Shown piece by piece: positions 8,794 to 17,557 of a DNA stretch of 64,000 nucleotides; within the stretch, counting starts at the first letter, position 1, and each line of letters starts with the position of its first letter. The stretch is from contig NZ_CP015992.1 of NCBI RefSeq assembly GCF_001708505.1, positions 2,852,001 through 2,916,000 on the forward strand. The letters are read 5' to 3'. The translations under genes and the position numbers were made by a program. The notes beneath the pieces were generated by a model. It did no database searches. It saw only the letters and a list, made by a program, of their open reading frames with translations, and was not told where the DNA came from. Origin of the DNA: Pseudomonas sp. TCU-HL1. GTDB taxonomy: Bacteria; Pseudomonadota; Gammaproteobacteria; Pseudomonadales; Pseudomonadaceae.

Positions 8794-9447
8794 TCAGGAA
8801 GTGGTGGGTATCGGCAGGCCGGCAATTTTCTTGGCTTTGGCGGGAGTAACGCCCAGAGCCTTGAGAATCATCTCGGCGACCCGCACATCGTGCTCCGCCA
8901 CCGCACGCCCCTCGACAACCGAGCGCATTGCCCCAGTTGTGCAAGACACCACCATGTCCATGGCGATGCCTTCGTCCTCGAAAGTGAAAGCACCCTCGCG
9001 TAGGCCTTCGCGCAGGTCGCCAAGCACATGGGTGGCCAATCGTGAGCGCATGGCCTGGTCGAAATGGATGATGCGTAGCAGTGCGTTGGCCCATTGGTGG
9101 TCATCGGCGGCCCGGCGAATGAACATGCGCACGCCAATCGAAAGCCGCTGTGCACCGCTGCGCACGTCCGAGCTCAGGGCGGAGATGGCATCGGAGAACT
9201 CAGTCGCCAAAGTGATGCCCACCGCCTCTAGCACTTCTTCGCGAGTGCGGAAGTAGTTGTAAATGGTGCCGTTGGATACCTCCGCTTCTGCGGCCACCTC
9301 GAGCAGAGCGATCTCCCCTACCTCCTTGCGTGCAACAAGGCGCAGAGCTGCGTCCACCAAGCCGCGACGGGTACGCTCACGCTTTTTGTGTCCTCGCGTG
9401 AGCGGCGGGAGGGCGGCCAATTCTGGCGGTGGGGTAGGGGTGGGCAT
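8794..9447 (-). CDS. TetR/AcrR-family regulator (TetR2)
   Basis: About 217 residues with a standard TetR helix-turn-helix (VSNGTIYNYFRTREEVLE, about residues 58-75). The frame can also begin at a TTG (9453) that overlaps the upstream stop; the ATG at 9447 is more conservative. It directly follows the flavin hydroxylase gene (stop at 9450) and is co-transcribed with it. Its ligand-binding domain resembles that of TetR1 at 1771-2409, which suggests duplicated regulators sensing related ligands across one catabolic island. Confidence 0.85.
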   Translation of the reverse strand: MPTPTPPPELAALPPLTRGHKKRERTRRGLVDAALRLVARKEVGEIALLEVAAEAEVSNGTIYNYFRTREEVLEAVGITLATEFSDAISALSSDVRSGAQRLSIGVRMFIRRAADDHQWANALLRIIHFDQAMRSRLATHVLGDLREGLREGAFTFEDEGIAMDMVVSCTTGAMRSVVEGRAVAEHDVRVAEMILKALGVTPAKAKKIAGLPIPTTS

Positions 9448-9449
9448 AC

Positions 9450-11105
9450 TCAAGCTCGCATTCGAGAGGGCTCGCCGATGGTAAATGAAACGCTGTCGGC
9501 AGTGGAGTCGTCGCTGGCCAGCAGGTCAATGCAGGTTTGAATCAGCTTCGCTGCCTCTGTGCTGGGGGCATGGTGCATGATTTGGCGATCGGGGCGTACC
9601 ACGACCAGCGTGCCCTTGGGCGCCAGCGGCAGAATGGCATGGTTGAGATCCTCGATGAGGGTAAAGCTGCCGGCAGGGCGCTGACCAGATGGCCCGATGT
9701 GCAGGAAGTTACCCCCTATCTTTACCCAGGAAACGACCTGGGCGGGGGAGAGCAGCGACAGCGGGTCGACACCGAATCCGACCAGCGTGAGGTGGTCTCC
9801 CAGGGCCTCGTCACTCCGATGCACCTGCTGCTGAGCATTGCGAACCCAGGCTTGAGGAAACAGTCCCCCGCGAACCAGCTTGTCGCCGCGGCGATGGGGC
9901 GCGAACAGGCCGTGCCTGAAGATGTTCTTGGGTTTGATCTCCAACTCCTCGAAGTACTTTCGGGTAGCCGGCGTCAACGCCAACGTGCGCATCAGCCCAT
10001 GTATGAGGAAGGCTGCCAGTCTGTTCCTGGGCATTACCAGGCGGCCCATCAGCTTGGCCATATCGATCATGGCTTTGGCGTGGGGGCGGCGCTCCTCGTC
10101 ATAGGAGTTCAGCACCGAGGCCGAGGCTTGGCCCCGCAGGACCCAAGCGAGTTTCCAGGCCAGGTTGGCGACATCGCGAAGCCCGGCGACAAGTCCCTGT
10201 CCTACGAAGGGGGGCGTAATGTGGGCCGCATCGCCTACAAGGAAGATGCGGCCTTTGCTGAAGCTGTTGCAGCAGCGGGCGTGGAATCGGTATACCGCTT
10301 TGCGCTCGATCTGCAGCTCGCGCGAATCGACCCAGGGCGCGACGAGTTGGGCGATGCTTTCCGGGCTTTCCATTGTGTCTCGCGTCTCACCCGGGTGCAG
10401 CATGAACTCCCAGCGCTCCCGGCCTCCCGGCGCGGGCATATGCGGAGCGGGGCGCTTCGGGTCGCAGAGGAACTCGACATGATCGATGGCAGATTGGCGC
10501 CGGTGGCCTGCGTCGACGATCAGCCAATCTTCGGCATAGGTCTCTCCTTCGAAGTCCTGGCCGATCAGGGTTCTGACCCTGGAGCTGGCACCATCGGCAC
10601 CTACCAGGTATCGGGCGCGAACGAAGTGCGTATGGCCCTTCTGGTCCCGTACGGAGGCGACGACACAATCCGACTCTGCGGCCAGATTTTCGAGCTCGAG
10701 TCCGCTCATGCTGGTCACTGAATCGAACCGCGAGACCTGGTCTCGCATCGCGTGCTCGAGGTCGGGTTGGTAGAAGGTCACCAGCTTGGGATGGCCGTCG
10801 ATACACCCCGCCGTGTTGGCCCGTGCGAACTGACCGAGCACCGGGGAGTGCATGCGTACTTCTGGAATCACGATCTTCTCGAAAGCGTCTTCGGTCAACC
10901 CGGCAAGTTGCAGGATGCGGAGCGCTTCGTTGTCCAGGGCAATGGCTCGGGGCATCAGGAGGACCTCGTGGGTCTTGTCCAGAACCAGTGTCTTTACGCC
11001 ATAGCGACCCAGTAGTGCGGCGAGCGTCGCCCCTGCGGGGCCGTAGCCCACTACCAATACATCGACAGTTTCTGGAAGCAGTTCGGAGCAATTCTTGTTG
11101 TTCAT
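9450..11105 (-). CDS. FAD-dependent aromatic hydroxylase, MhpA-like
   Basis: A 551-residue class A flavoprotein monooxygenase. It has the N-terminal dinucleotide fold (VLVVGYGPAGATLAALLG), the middle DG-type motif (YLVGADGASSRVR) and the FAD ribityl motif (FLVGDAAHITPPFVGQGL), and is closest in pattern to 3-(3-hydroxyphenyl)propionate hydroxylase and related enzymes that add an ortho hydroxyl to a phenol. ATG at 11105 follows an AGGG site; an upstream in-frame start at 11150 is less likely. With the extradiol dioxygenase and FAH protein nearby, it could make the catechol that is then cleaved. TetR2 follows with no gap. Confidence 0.85.
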   Translation of the reverse strand: MNNKNCSELLPETVDVLVVGYGPAGATLAALLGRYGVKTLVLDKTHEVLLMPRAIALDNEALRILQLAGLTEDAFEKIVIPEVRMHSPVLGQFARANTAGCIDGHPKLVTFYQPDLEHAMRDQVSRFDSVTSMSGLELENLAAESDCVVASVRDQKGHTHFVRARYLVGADGASSRVRTLIGQDFEGETYAEDWLIVDAGHRRQSAIDHVEFLCDPKRPAPHMPAPGGRERWEFMLHPGETRDTMESPESIAQLVAPWVDSRELQIERKAVYRFHARCCNSFSKGRIFLVGDAAHITPPFVGQGLVAGLRDVANLAWKLAWVLRGQASASVLNSYDEERRPHAKAMIDMAKLMGRLVMPRNRLAAFLIHGLMRTLALTPATRKYFEELEIKPKNIFRHGLFAPHRRGDKLVRGGLFPQAWVRNAQQQVHRSDEALGDHLTLVGFGVDPLSLLSPAQVVSWVKIGGNFLHIGPSGQRPAGSFTLIEDLNHAILPLAPKGTLVVVRPDRQIMHHAPSTEAAKLIQTCIDLLASDDSTADSVSFTIGEPSRMRA

Positions 11106-11432
11106 ACCGAGCCCTTGTTGTGATTGAGATCGTGAGACGCGAGGTCCCATCGTCAGGCAGATTGAAGGTATGTAAAATTGAGATATTTTTCAATATTGAT
11201 GTTTTTGTCATTTGTTGCTGGGATCATTCCTGCGCCAAGCTGAGGCCGCGTGGGCTCTCCCCAGGACGGCCTGAGCAGGGAAGTCGTGCGCGGCTGCCCG
11301 CCTGCCGCCTGGAAGGTTTCCGACCGGTGAGGCTTGGCTCGCGCATCAATCAGCGTTGTCATCGGAGCAACGGAGCCCGTTCCAGTCCCCCGACGCATAA
11401 CTGTGTTTTGTTTTAGATTTCAGGAATCAAAC
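11106..11432. other. Divergent intergenic region, hydroxylase / efflux regulator
   Basis: No gene is seen. On the hydroxylase side there is an AT-rich stretch (about 11165-11215) with a small inverted repeat, ATTGA/TCAAT, around 11177-11194; it is the obvious place for the minus-strand promoter and a TetR2 site. The right part is GC-rich and leads to the GTG start at 11433. Confidence 0.4.
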
Positions 11433-14327
11433 GTGGCGCGTCCGCAGCCCCATCCGAGCCCAGTCCAGATCCGCTTCGTCGACTTCGAACTCGACGAGGC
11501 CAACGCTTGTTTGTTGCGCAACGGAAAGGCCGTGGCGCTGGCGCCTACGCCCTTCACACTCCTGTGCGAGCTCGCACGTCAGCCGGGGTCGTTGCTGACC
11601 AAGGATGCCTTGCTCGATGCTGTGTGGGGCCATCGGTTCGTCAGCGATTCGGTGCTGAAGACCGCCATCAGCGAACTCCGCACAGCGCTTGGCGACGACC
11701 CCAAGCGGCCTCGCTTCATCGAGACTGTGTCGCGGCGGGGCTATCGCTTCATCGCCGCGCCGTCGCCTGCGCCTTCGATGCCGCCTGCACTCGAGGCCGT
11801 GCCGACGGCCGGCGCGCAACTGTCGTCGCCATTCATCGGTCGCGCCAACGCGATCTCAAGGCTGCAACGGGCGTGGGAGCGGGCGCATGGTGGCCAGCGC
11901 GCAGTGGTCTGGCTCGCCGGCGAACCGGGGATTGGCAAGACCGCACTGATCGAGCATTTCGTCGCCAGCCTTGGCGGCATCGCCTGCGCACGCGGCCATT
12001 GCATGGAGCACTACGGCACCGGCGAGCCCTACCTGCCGGTGCTGGAGGCGATGGCCGATCTGTGCCGCAGCGACCCCGCCCTGCCGGTACTGCTGCGCGC
12101 CGTGGCGCCGACCTGGCTGCTGCAACTGCCTTGGTTGAGCAGTACGGAGGAGCGAGATTCATTGCGGCGCGAGCTTGCCGGCGTCGGTCCGGACCGCATG
12201 CTGCGGGAAATGGGCGAACTACTGGACCGTTACACGGAGCAGCGGCCGCTCTTGCTGGTGACCGAAGACCTGCACTGGAGCGATCGGGCGACCGTCCAGC
12301 TCATCGACTACATCGCGCGCCGACGGGGCCGCTCGCGGCTGATGTGGCTGGCGAGCTTCCGCGTCGCCGAGGTGGTGGCGCTCGATCATCCGCTCAGTTC
12401 GTTGCGCCACGAACTGCGCGTGCACCGGTTGTGTGAGGAAGTGGTACTCGACCCGTTCTCGGAAACCGAGGTCGCCGACTATGTTGCGCAGCGTTCGGCC
12501 TCGCTGGCCCGCGATGAAGCCTTCGTGCGTGCCCTGCACGAGCGAACCGACGGTGTGCCGCTGTTCGTGTCGTCAGTCATCAGTGAAGTGATGGACCGGG
12601 CGGACGACGACGCCACCATCGAGGCTCGACTGGCGAATGTGGCGGTCCCCGAGAATCTTGCGGCCATCATCGATCACTACATCGCCAAGCTCGGGCAGGA
12701 GCAGCGTGCCCTGCTCTCGGCGGCGGCGGTTTGCGGGGGCGAATTCCGGATTGAGACGGTTTCGCTGGCCCTCGAACGCGACCTCGCTTCGCTGGCCCAC
12801 GCCTGCGAGGAGCTGGTGCGCGAGCAGGTGTGGCTCAAGCCGTCGCGAGCCTCCGATGGTGATGAGGCGGAGATGCACTACTCATTCCGGCATGCTCTCT
12901 TCCGCCAGGTGTTGTACGACCGCACACCGCGCCCACTGCGCACCTACTTCCATAGCCAGGTTGGCGCTGCTCTGGAAGGCGAGCGTGCGGTCGGCGTGAC
13001 GGTTGCTGCCTCGGAGTTAGCGATGCACTTCGACCGGGGGCGGCAGCCGATGATCGCGCTGCTCTATTACGCCGAGGCAGCGGAAGCCGCGCTGCTGCAC
13101 TTCAGCCCGGCCTCGTGCATCGGTCTCACCCAGCGCGCGTTGGTCCTGCTGCAGCAGGCGCCGGAAGGGCCGGAGCGCGACTCACTCGAAATTACCTTGG
13201 CCACGCTGCAGGGGGTGTCGGCTTTCCACACACTTGGCGTCGGCAGCGAAGCCAGGAACGCGTTCGAACGCGCGTACACGCTGCTGGCGGATGCCCCCGA
13301 GCATCCGATGCGCTGCCGCTTGCTGCATGGATTCGGCCATCTGCTGAGTCTGCGCGGTGACTATGAGCTGGCGCTGGCGGTAGCGGAACGCGCCGAAGCC
13401 CTCTCGTCCAGGACGAACGATCCAGCGCTCATGCTGGCGGCGTGCATCGTGCACGGCGAGGTGCACCATCTCCAGGGGCGCACGCAGGCGACCCGCAGTT
13501 GGCTAGAGCGCGCCCTCGCGATCGCCGAGCCGCTGGACATCGGGGCGAACGAGGTCTTCGCGGCCGACCCCCAGGCCATGCTGCACGGCATGCTGGCCAT
13601 CGAGCTGGTTCGTTCCGGTCTGGTTGAACAGGGCCGGGCCTACATGCAGCGGGCGCGGACCCGCGCACAGGCGCTGCGCCAGCCCATGACCTGGCAGGTT
13701 GTCGCCTGGCAGGAGGTGTTGATCGAAGTGCGGATGGGGAACCACGTGCGCGTGGCAGCGTTGGCCGACGACATGCAGGCGCTGGTCGATGAGTACTCAC
13801 TCGCACTGGGGCGTACGGCTTGTCGCTGGTGGCGCGGCTGGGCCGACGCGCGCAACGGCGCGCCGTACGACGGCTACCGCTGCATCCGCGAGGCCTACGA
13901 AGAACATACCTGGCTCGGCATGCGCTCCGGTGCCAGCGAGGTACTCGGCTACGCCACCGAGGCGCTGCTGCTGGCGGGCGATCTCGACGGCGCGATGGCT
14001 GAGTTGCAGGAAGCATTGAGGGTAGGGGAGGAACTGGGCGAGCGCGTGTACCTGCCGCAGCTGTTGCTGCTGGAGGCTGCGATCGCGCGGGCGCAGGACC
14101 GGCCTGACGCCGGAAACGCCGCAGCGCGGCGCGCGATTGAAGAGGCGCGCGCCCAGGAAGCACCGTGGCTGGAGCTGCTCGCGCTGGTCGAGCTGTGCGG
14201 GCACCACAACGCTGCAGTCGAGGAACGCCAGGCCCTGGCGGCGCTGGTTGACAGGTTGCCTGAAACTGAGGGAACCGAGCTGGTGCAGCGCGCTCGCTCG
14301 CTGCTTCAGGCGGCAAAGTCCGCTTGA
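11433..14327 (+). CDS. Winged-helix / AAA-type ATPase / TPR regulator
   Basis: A 964-residue regulator starting at GTG 11433 behind an AGGA site. Domain order: OmpR/PhoB-type winged helix (about residues 8-105, ending RRGYRFIAAP), an NTPase module with Walker A GEPGIGKTAL (about 162-171) and Walker B LLLVTEDLHW (about 273), then a long helical, TPR-rich C-terminal half. This is the CadC-type DNA-binding domain joined to a STAND-like sensor seen in many proteobacterial pathway activators. It is immediately upstream of a small gene and an RND efflux operon on the same strand, so it is probably the activator of that pump, with a small molecule or protein sensed through the TPR part. Confidence 0.85.
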   Translation: MARPQPHPSPVQIRFVDFELDEANACLLRNGKAVALAPTPFTLLCELARQPGSLLTKDALLDAVWGHRFVSDSVLKTAISELRTALGDDPKRPRFIETVSRRGYRFIAAPSPAPSMPPALEAVPTAGAQLSSPFIGRANAISRLQRAWERAHGGQRAVVWLAGEPGIGKTALIEHFVASLGGIACARGHCMEHYGTGEPYLPVLEAMADLCRSDPALPVLLRAVAPTWLLQLPWLSSTEERDSLRRELAGVGPDRMLREMGELLDRYTEQRPLLLVTEDLHWSDRATVQLIDYIARRRGRSRLMWLASFRVAEVVALDHPLSSLRHELRVHRLCEEVVLDPFSETEVADYVAQRSASLARDEAFVRALHERTDGVPLFVSSVISEVMDRADDDATIEARLANVAVPENLAAIIDHYIAKLGQEQRALLSAAAVCGGEFRIETVSLALERDLASLAHACEELVREQVWLKPSRASDGDEAEMHYSFRHALFRQVLYDRTPRPLRTYFHSQVGAALEGERAVGVTVAASELAMHFDRGRQPMIALLYYAEAAEAALLHFSPASCIGLTQRALVLLQQAPEGPERDSLEITLATLQGVSAFHTLGVGSEARNAFERAYTLLADAPEHPMRCRLLHGFGHLLSLRGDYELALAVAERAEALSSRTNDPALMLAACIVHGEVHHLQGRTQATRSWLERALAIAEPLDIGANEVFAADPQAMLHGMLAIELVRSGLVEQGRAYMQRARTRAQALRQPMTWQVVAWQEVLIEVRMGNHVRVAALADDMQALVDEYSLALGRTACRWWRGWADARNGAPYDGYRCIREAYEEHTWLGMRSGASEVLGYATEALLLAGDLDGAMAELQEALRVGEELGERVYLPQLLLLEAAIARAQDRPDAGNAAARRAIEEARAQEAPWLELLALVELCGHHNAAVEERQALAALVDRLPETEGTELVQRARSLLQAAKSA

Positions 14328-14476
14328 GACGATAAGGGCGCCCCCTTCATTTGCTGGCGCAGTTACATCGTGCCCGCCACGCCGTTTCTCCGCAGCGGGC
14401 ACGGCAGCGGGGCCCCGTCCTTGGGATGAGCTCAAGTGCAAGCGCCAGGCCCTTTTTGCGGTGGCGCGTGCGGTTA

Positions 14477-14530
14477 CGACCGAACTCTGACCTTTCGCTT
14501 ACGACTCGATCTGGGGACCGGCCTACGCTG
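14477..14530 (+). promoter_or_regulatory. Promoter module copy A
   Basis: A 54-base segment that starts CGACCGAACT and ends CCTACGCTG, 32 bases before the start of the 71-aa gene. A second copy with the same two ends and identical length lies at 14809-14862, 33 bases before the outer membrane lipoprotein gene. TACGCT would be a weak -10 box; no good -35 is visible, as expected for an activator-dependent promoter. Confidence 0.6.
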
Positions 14531-14561
14531 TCGTCGAACTTCCTTGATCCCCTGGTCTGCA

Positions 14562-14777
14562 ATGAACCTGAACCCTGAATCCAAGTACCCGAGTCGCCGC
14601 TCCTACGTAGTGAAGCTGCGTAGCGACGCCACTCCGGGGGTCCTCGTGGGCCGCCTCGAAAACCTGGTCTCCGGGCGTCAGCGCGAGTTTTCCTCCGCCG
14701 AAGAGCTGCTGGTATCGATTGCCGCCGACCTCGTATCGGCGGCCGGTGAGCACGCGGAGGACGTCACCGATGAGTGA
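14562..14777 (+). CDS. Small protein of unknown function (71 aa)
   Basis: A 71-residue soluble protein with a beta-rich middle (SYVVKLRSD, GRLENLVSGRQREF) and a helical C-terminus. I recognise the general type as a short conserved protein found next to winged-helix/ATPase regulators but know no function. The start has only a weak ribosome site but lies at the same distance from promoter copy A as the next gene does from copy B, which supports it as a real gene. It could modulate the regulator or the pump. Confidence 0.6.
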   Translation: MNLNPESKYPSRRSYVVKLRSDATPGVLVGRLENLVSGRQREFSSAEELLVSIAADLVSAAGEHAEDVTDE

Positions 14778-14808
14778 CGTTTCCAGCTTGAATGAGCGCT
14801 CGAAATGG

Positions 14809-14862
14809 CGACCGAACTGCGACGCTTCGCTGACAACTCTGCGTGCGTCGTGCCCTACGCTG
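14809..14862 (+). promoter_or_regulatory. Promoter module copy B
   Basis: Second copy of the 54-base module: CGACCGAACT at 14809, a shared TTCGCT-x-AC-x-ACTC core, and CCTACGCTG ending at 14862. It overlaps no recognised gene and directs the efflux operon. Confidence 0.6.
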
Positions 14863-14894
14863 CTGCAACCTCGAATCTGCACGAGTCCAATCCG

Positions 14895-16409
14895 ATGCCG
14901 CGACTTCCAACCCTACATCCGTTGACCTGCCTCGTCGGGAAGACGCCCCTGCAACATGCCGAGCGCCTGGCCGGCGTCGTCGCTGGTGCGGCACTCGCCG
15001 CGTCCATCGCCCTGGCCTTGACCGGTTGCTCCACGGAGGTCGCCAAACCGTCGGTGGACCTGCCTACCGGGTTCGCTGCAAGCACGGCCTCCGAGATGGA
15101 GCCCGAAGCTGCATGGTGGGAGGTTTTCCACGATCCGGTGTTGTCTGATCTGGTGCGCCGCGCGATGCGCGAGAACCGCGATGTCAAGATCGCCGCAGAG
15201 CGCGTTCGCGCCGCACGCGCTGGTGAGACGATCAGCCGCTCCTGGCTGTTCCCGAGTGTCGGCCTGTCAGCCTTAGGCACTGACCGCAGCACGGGCTACG
15301 ACACCGCCAAGAAGAAGGGCTTTCCAGACGCCGAGGCTGTCGGCGCGGGCCTGGACGTTTCTTGGGAGCTTGACCTGAGTGGCCGCCTGCGCGCTGGCGC
15401 GGCCGCCGCTGAAGCCGAGGCACTGGCTGCGGAGCATGGCGTGCGCGGTGTACGCCTGCTGGTGATGAGCGACGTCGCCAGCAACTACTTCACGCTGGTC
15501 GGTGCGCTGCGCCAGGTCGAGACATTGCGTGCAATCTCGGCGGCGCAGGATGAGACGCTGCGTCTGGTTACCGCGCGACACCGTGTAGGGCTGGCAACCG
15601 CCTTCGACGTCGAGCGCGCACAGACCGATGCCGCTTCGGCGCATGCGCAGATCCCGCCGCTGGAGACGCTGGCTGCCGTGGCGCGGCACCGCATCGCGGT
15701 GCTGATCGGCGACCAGGCCTTCAATGCTGCGAGCATCCAACCCTCACGCGGCGATATGCCGGTGCCCGAGGCCCAGCCGGGCCAGCCCGCCGAGCTGCTG
15801 CAGCGCCGGCCTGATGTGTTGGCGCTGATGGCGCAGCTCGATGCGGCCAATGCACGTCGCCAGCAGGCGGCGGCCGAGTGGTTCCCGCGGTTGTTCCTCG
15901 GAGCATCCTTCGGGCGCCAGAACTTGGAGTTGAACGGTCTGGACCTCGGCGCCGCCCGCTTCACCAACGTGGCCGGCCTGCTCACGATGCCGATCTTCAA
16001 CGCCGGGCGTACGCGCGCGATCAACGAGGTCGCCGAGAGCGGTCAGCGTGAGGCGCTGCTACGCGCCGAGGACGGCATTGTGCGCGCGCTCGAGGACGTG
16101 GAGAACGCCCTCGTCACCCTGGCGCAAGAACGCCACCGCGTCGAGTCGTTGCAGTCGGCCTCCGAGTCCGCGGAGGCCGCGCTGAGCCATGCGCAGTCGC
16201 TTTACGACCGAGGGCAGATCGACCTGCTGCCGCTCCTGGATGCGCAACGGGCGCGCCTGGCGGTGCGCCTCTCCGCAAACGACAGCAATACCCGTTTGCA
16301 GCTCGACAGCGTGCAGCTCTACAAGTCGCTGGGTGGTGGCTGGCAGGTGTTCGAACAACCCGCCAACCCTACCGCAACCACCGCTGCCGACCGTCCGCCA
16401 CTTTCCTAA
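14895..16409 (+). CDS. RND efflux outer membrane lipoprotein (OprM/NodT family)
   Basis: A 504-residue TolC-type channel. The signal peptide ends in a lipobox (LTGC, about residue 42-45), so it is lipid-anchored in the outer membrane. Two repeated coiled-coil halves follow the usual pattern (DLVRRAMRENRDVKIAAERVRAARA and the matching second half). Start MPRLP at 14895 was chosen because it places promoter copy B upstream and gives a normal signal length. The adaptor gene follows 29 bases later. Confidence 0.9.
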   Translation: MPRLPTLHPLTCLVGKTPLQHAERLAGVVAGAALAASIALALTGCSTEVAKPSVDLPTGFAASTASEMEPEAAWWEVFHDPVLSDLVRRAMRENRDVKIAAERVRAARAGETISRSWLFPSVGLSALGTDRSTGYDTAKKKGFPDAEAVGAGLDVSWELDLSGRLRAGAAAAEAEALAAEHGVRGVRLLVMSDVASNYFTLVGALRQVETLRAISAAQDETLRLVTARHRVGLATAFDVERAQTDAASAHAQIPPLETLAAVARHRIAVLIGDQAFNAASIQPSRGDMPVPEAQPGQPAELLQRRPDVLALMAQLDAANARRQQAAAEWFPRLFLGASFGRQNLELNGLDLGAARFTNVAGLLTMPIFNAGRTRAINEVAESGQREALLRAEDGIVRALEDVENALVTLAQERHRVESLQSASESAEAALSHAQSLYDRGQIDLLPLLDAQRARLAVRLSANDSNTRLQLDSVQLYKSLGGGWQVFEQPANPTATTAADRPPLS

Positions 16410-16438
16410 GAATCCGTCGTCTTCAAAGAGGAACCGCC

Positions 16439-17557
16439 TTGAAGAAATCCCTTACTGCGGCCGGCGCCCTGGCCGTAGCCGCCATGCTCTGCGCGTGTAG
16501 CCCGGACCAACTGGCCGTGCAGGCGCCACGTCCGGTACGCGTCGTCGAAATCAGCTATGACAATGCCCGTGAAACCAATCGCTACGTGGGTACCGTGCAG
16601 TCGCGGCATGAAGTCGACCAGGCCTTCCGCGTGGGCGGCAAGATAGCCCAGCGCAAGGTCGATGTAGGCCAGATCGTGCGCGAAGGCGACGTGCTGGCTG
16701 TACTGGATGACAGCGACTACCGCCTCGCCGAGGAAGCCTCGCGGCAGCAGTGGGCGGCTGCCGTCGAGCAGGCGCGCCAGGCCGAGTCGGACCGCCAGCG
16801 CCTGACCGCACTGAAGACTGATGGCTCGGTCAGTGCGGCCGACGACGAGCGTGCACACACAAGTGCTCAGACCGCGCTTGCAACTGCCGAGGCCGAGGCG
16901 CGAAAGCTCGAGCTTGCGCGCAACCGGCTCAAGTACACCGTGCTGCGCGCCTCGCGCAGCGGCGTCGTCACATCTGTCCGCTTCGAAACAGGGCAGGTCG
17001 TGGCGGAGGGCCAACCGGTCGTCTCGATTGCAGACCCGGGCGTGCCCGAGATCGTTGTCGATGTGCCCGAGGATCACCTGTCCGCCTTCAAGGAGGCGCG
17101 CTTCAAGGCCTCGCTGGCCAGCGCGCCGAACGAGACGTTCGATGTTGCGCTGCGCGAGCTGTCGCCGCAGGCGGCAGCGCAAACGCGCACCTACCGCGCG
17201 CGACTGAAGCCGGTCAGCGCACGTTCGCTGCCGCTGGGCGCCACCGCCACCCTGATTGTCGAGCGCGAGATGGCGGGAATTCCGGTAGCAGCGGTGCCGG
17301 CCACGGCGCTAACCCAAAGCCACGGCCAGCCAGCGCTGTGGGTGATCAAGCCCGAGGACTTTAAGCCGGTGGGCATTGTCAGGCTGGAACCTGTGGCGGT
17401 TTTGGGGTACCGCAATGACGAGGTACTCGTCTCCGGGCCTTCTCCCCGAGCACTGGTAATTACTGCCGGGGTGCAGAAAATGGCGCCTGGGCTGAGGGTC
17501 GCGTTACCGCGCTTCGGGGGCACTGAAGCGAACATCGTGCAGCAGGCCTCCCGATGA
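16439..17557 (+). CDS. RND efflux periplasmic adaptor (membrane fusion protein)
   Basis: A 372-residue lipoprotein adaptor. The start codon is TTG, preceded by AGAGGAA; the signal peptide ends in a CAC-S lipobox (residues about 18-20). The lipoyl half-motifs (FRVGGKIAQRKVDVGQIV and VLRASRSGVVTSVRFETGQ) flank a short alpha-hairpin, then a beta-barrel domain. It links the inner membrane pump to the outer membrane channel. Its stop overlaps the pump start (ATGA), showing translational coupling. Confidence 0.9.
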   Translation: MKKSLTAAGALAVAAMLCACSPDQLAVQAPRPVRVVEISYDNARETNRYVGTVQSRHEVDQAFRVGGKIAQRKVDVGQIVREGDVLAVLDDSDYRLAEEASRQQWAAAVEQARQAESDRQRLTALKTDGSVSAADDERAHTSAQTALATAEAEARKLELARNRLKYTVLRASRSGVVTSVRFETGQVVAEGQPVVSIADPGVPEIVVDVPEDHLSAFKEARFKASLASAPNETFDVALRELSPQAAAQTRTYRARLKPVSARSLPLGATATLIVEREMAGIPVAAVPATALTQSHGQPALWVIKPEDFKPVGIVRLEPVAVLGYRNDEVLVSGPSPRALVITAGVQKMAPGLRVALPRFGGTEANIVQQASR

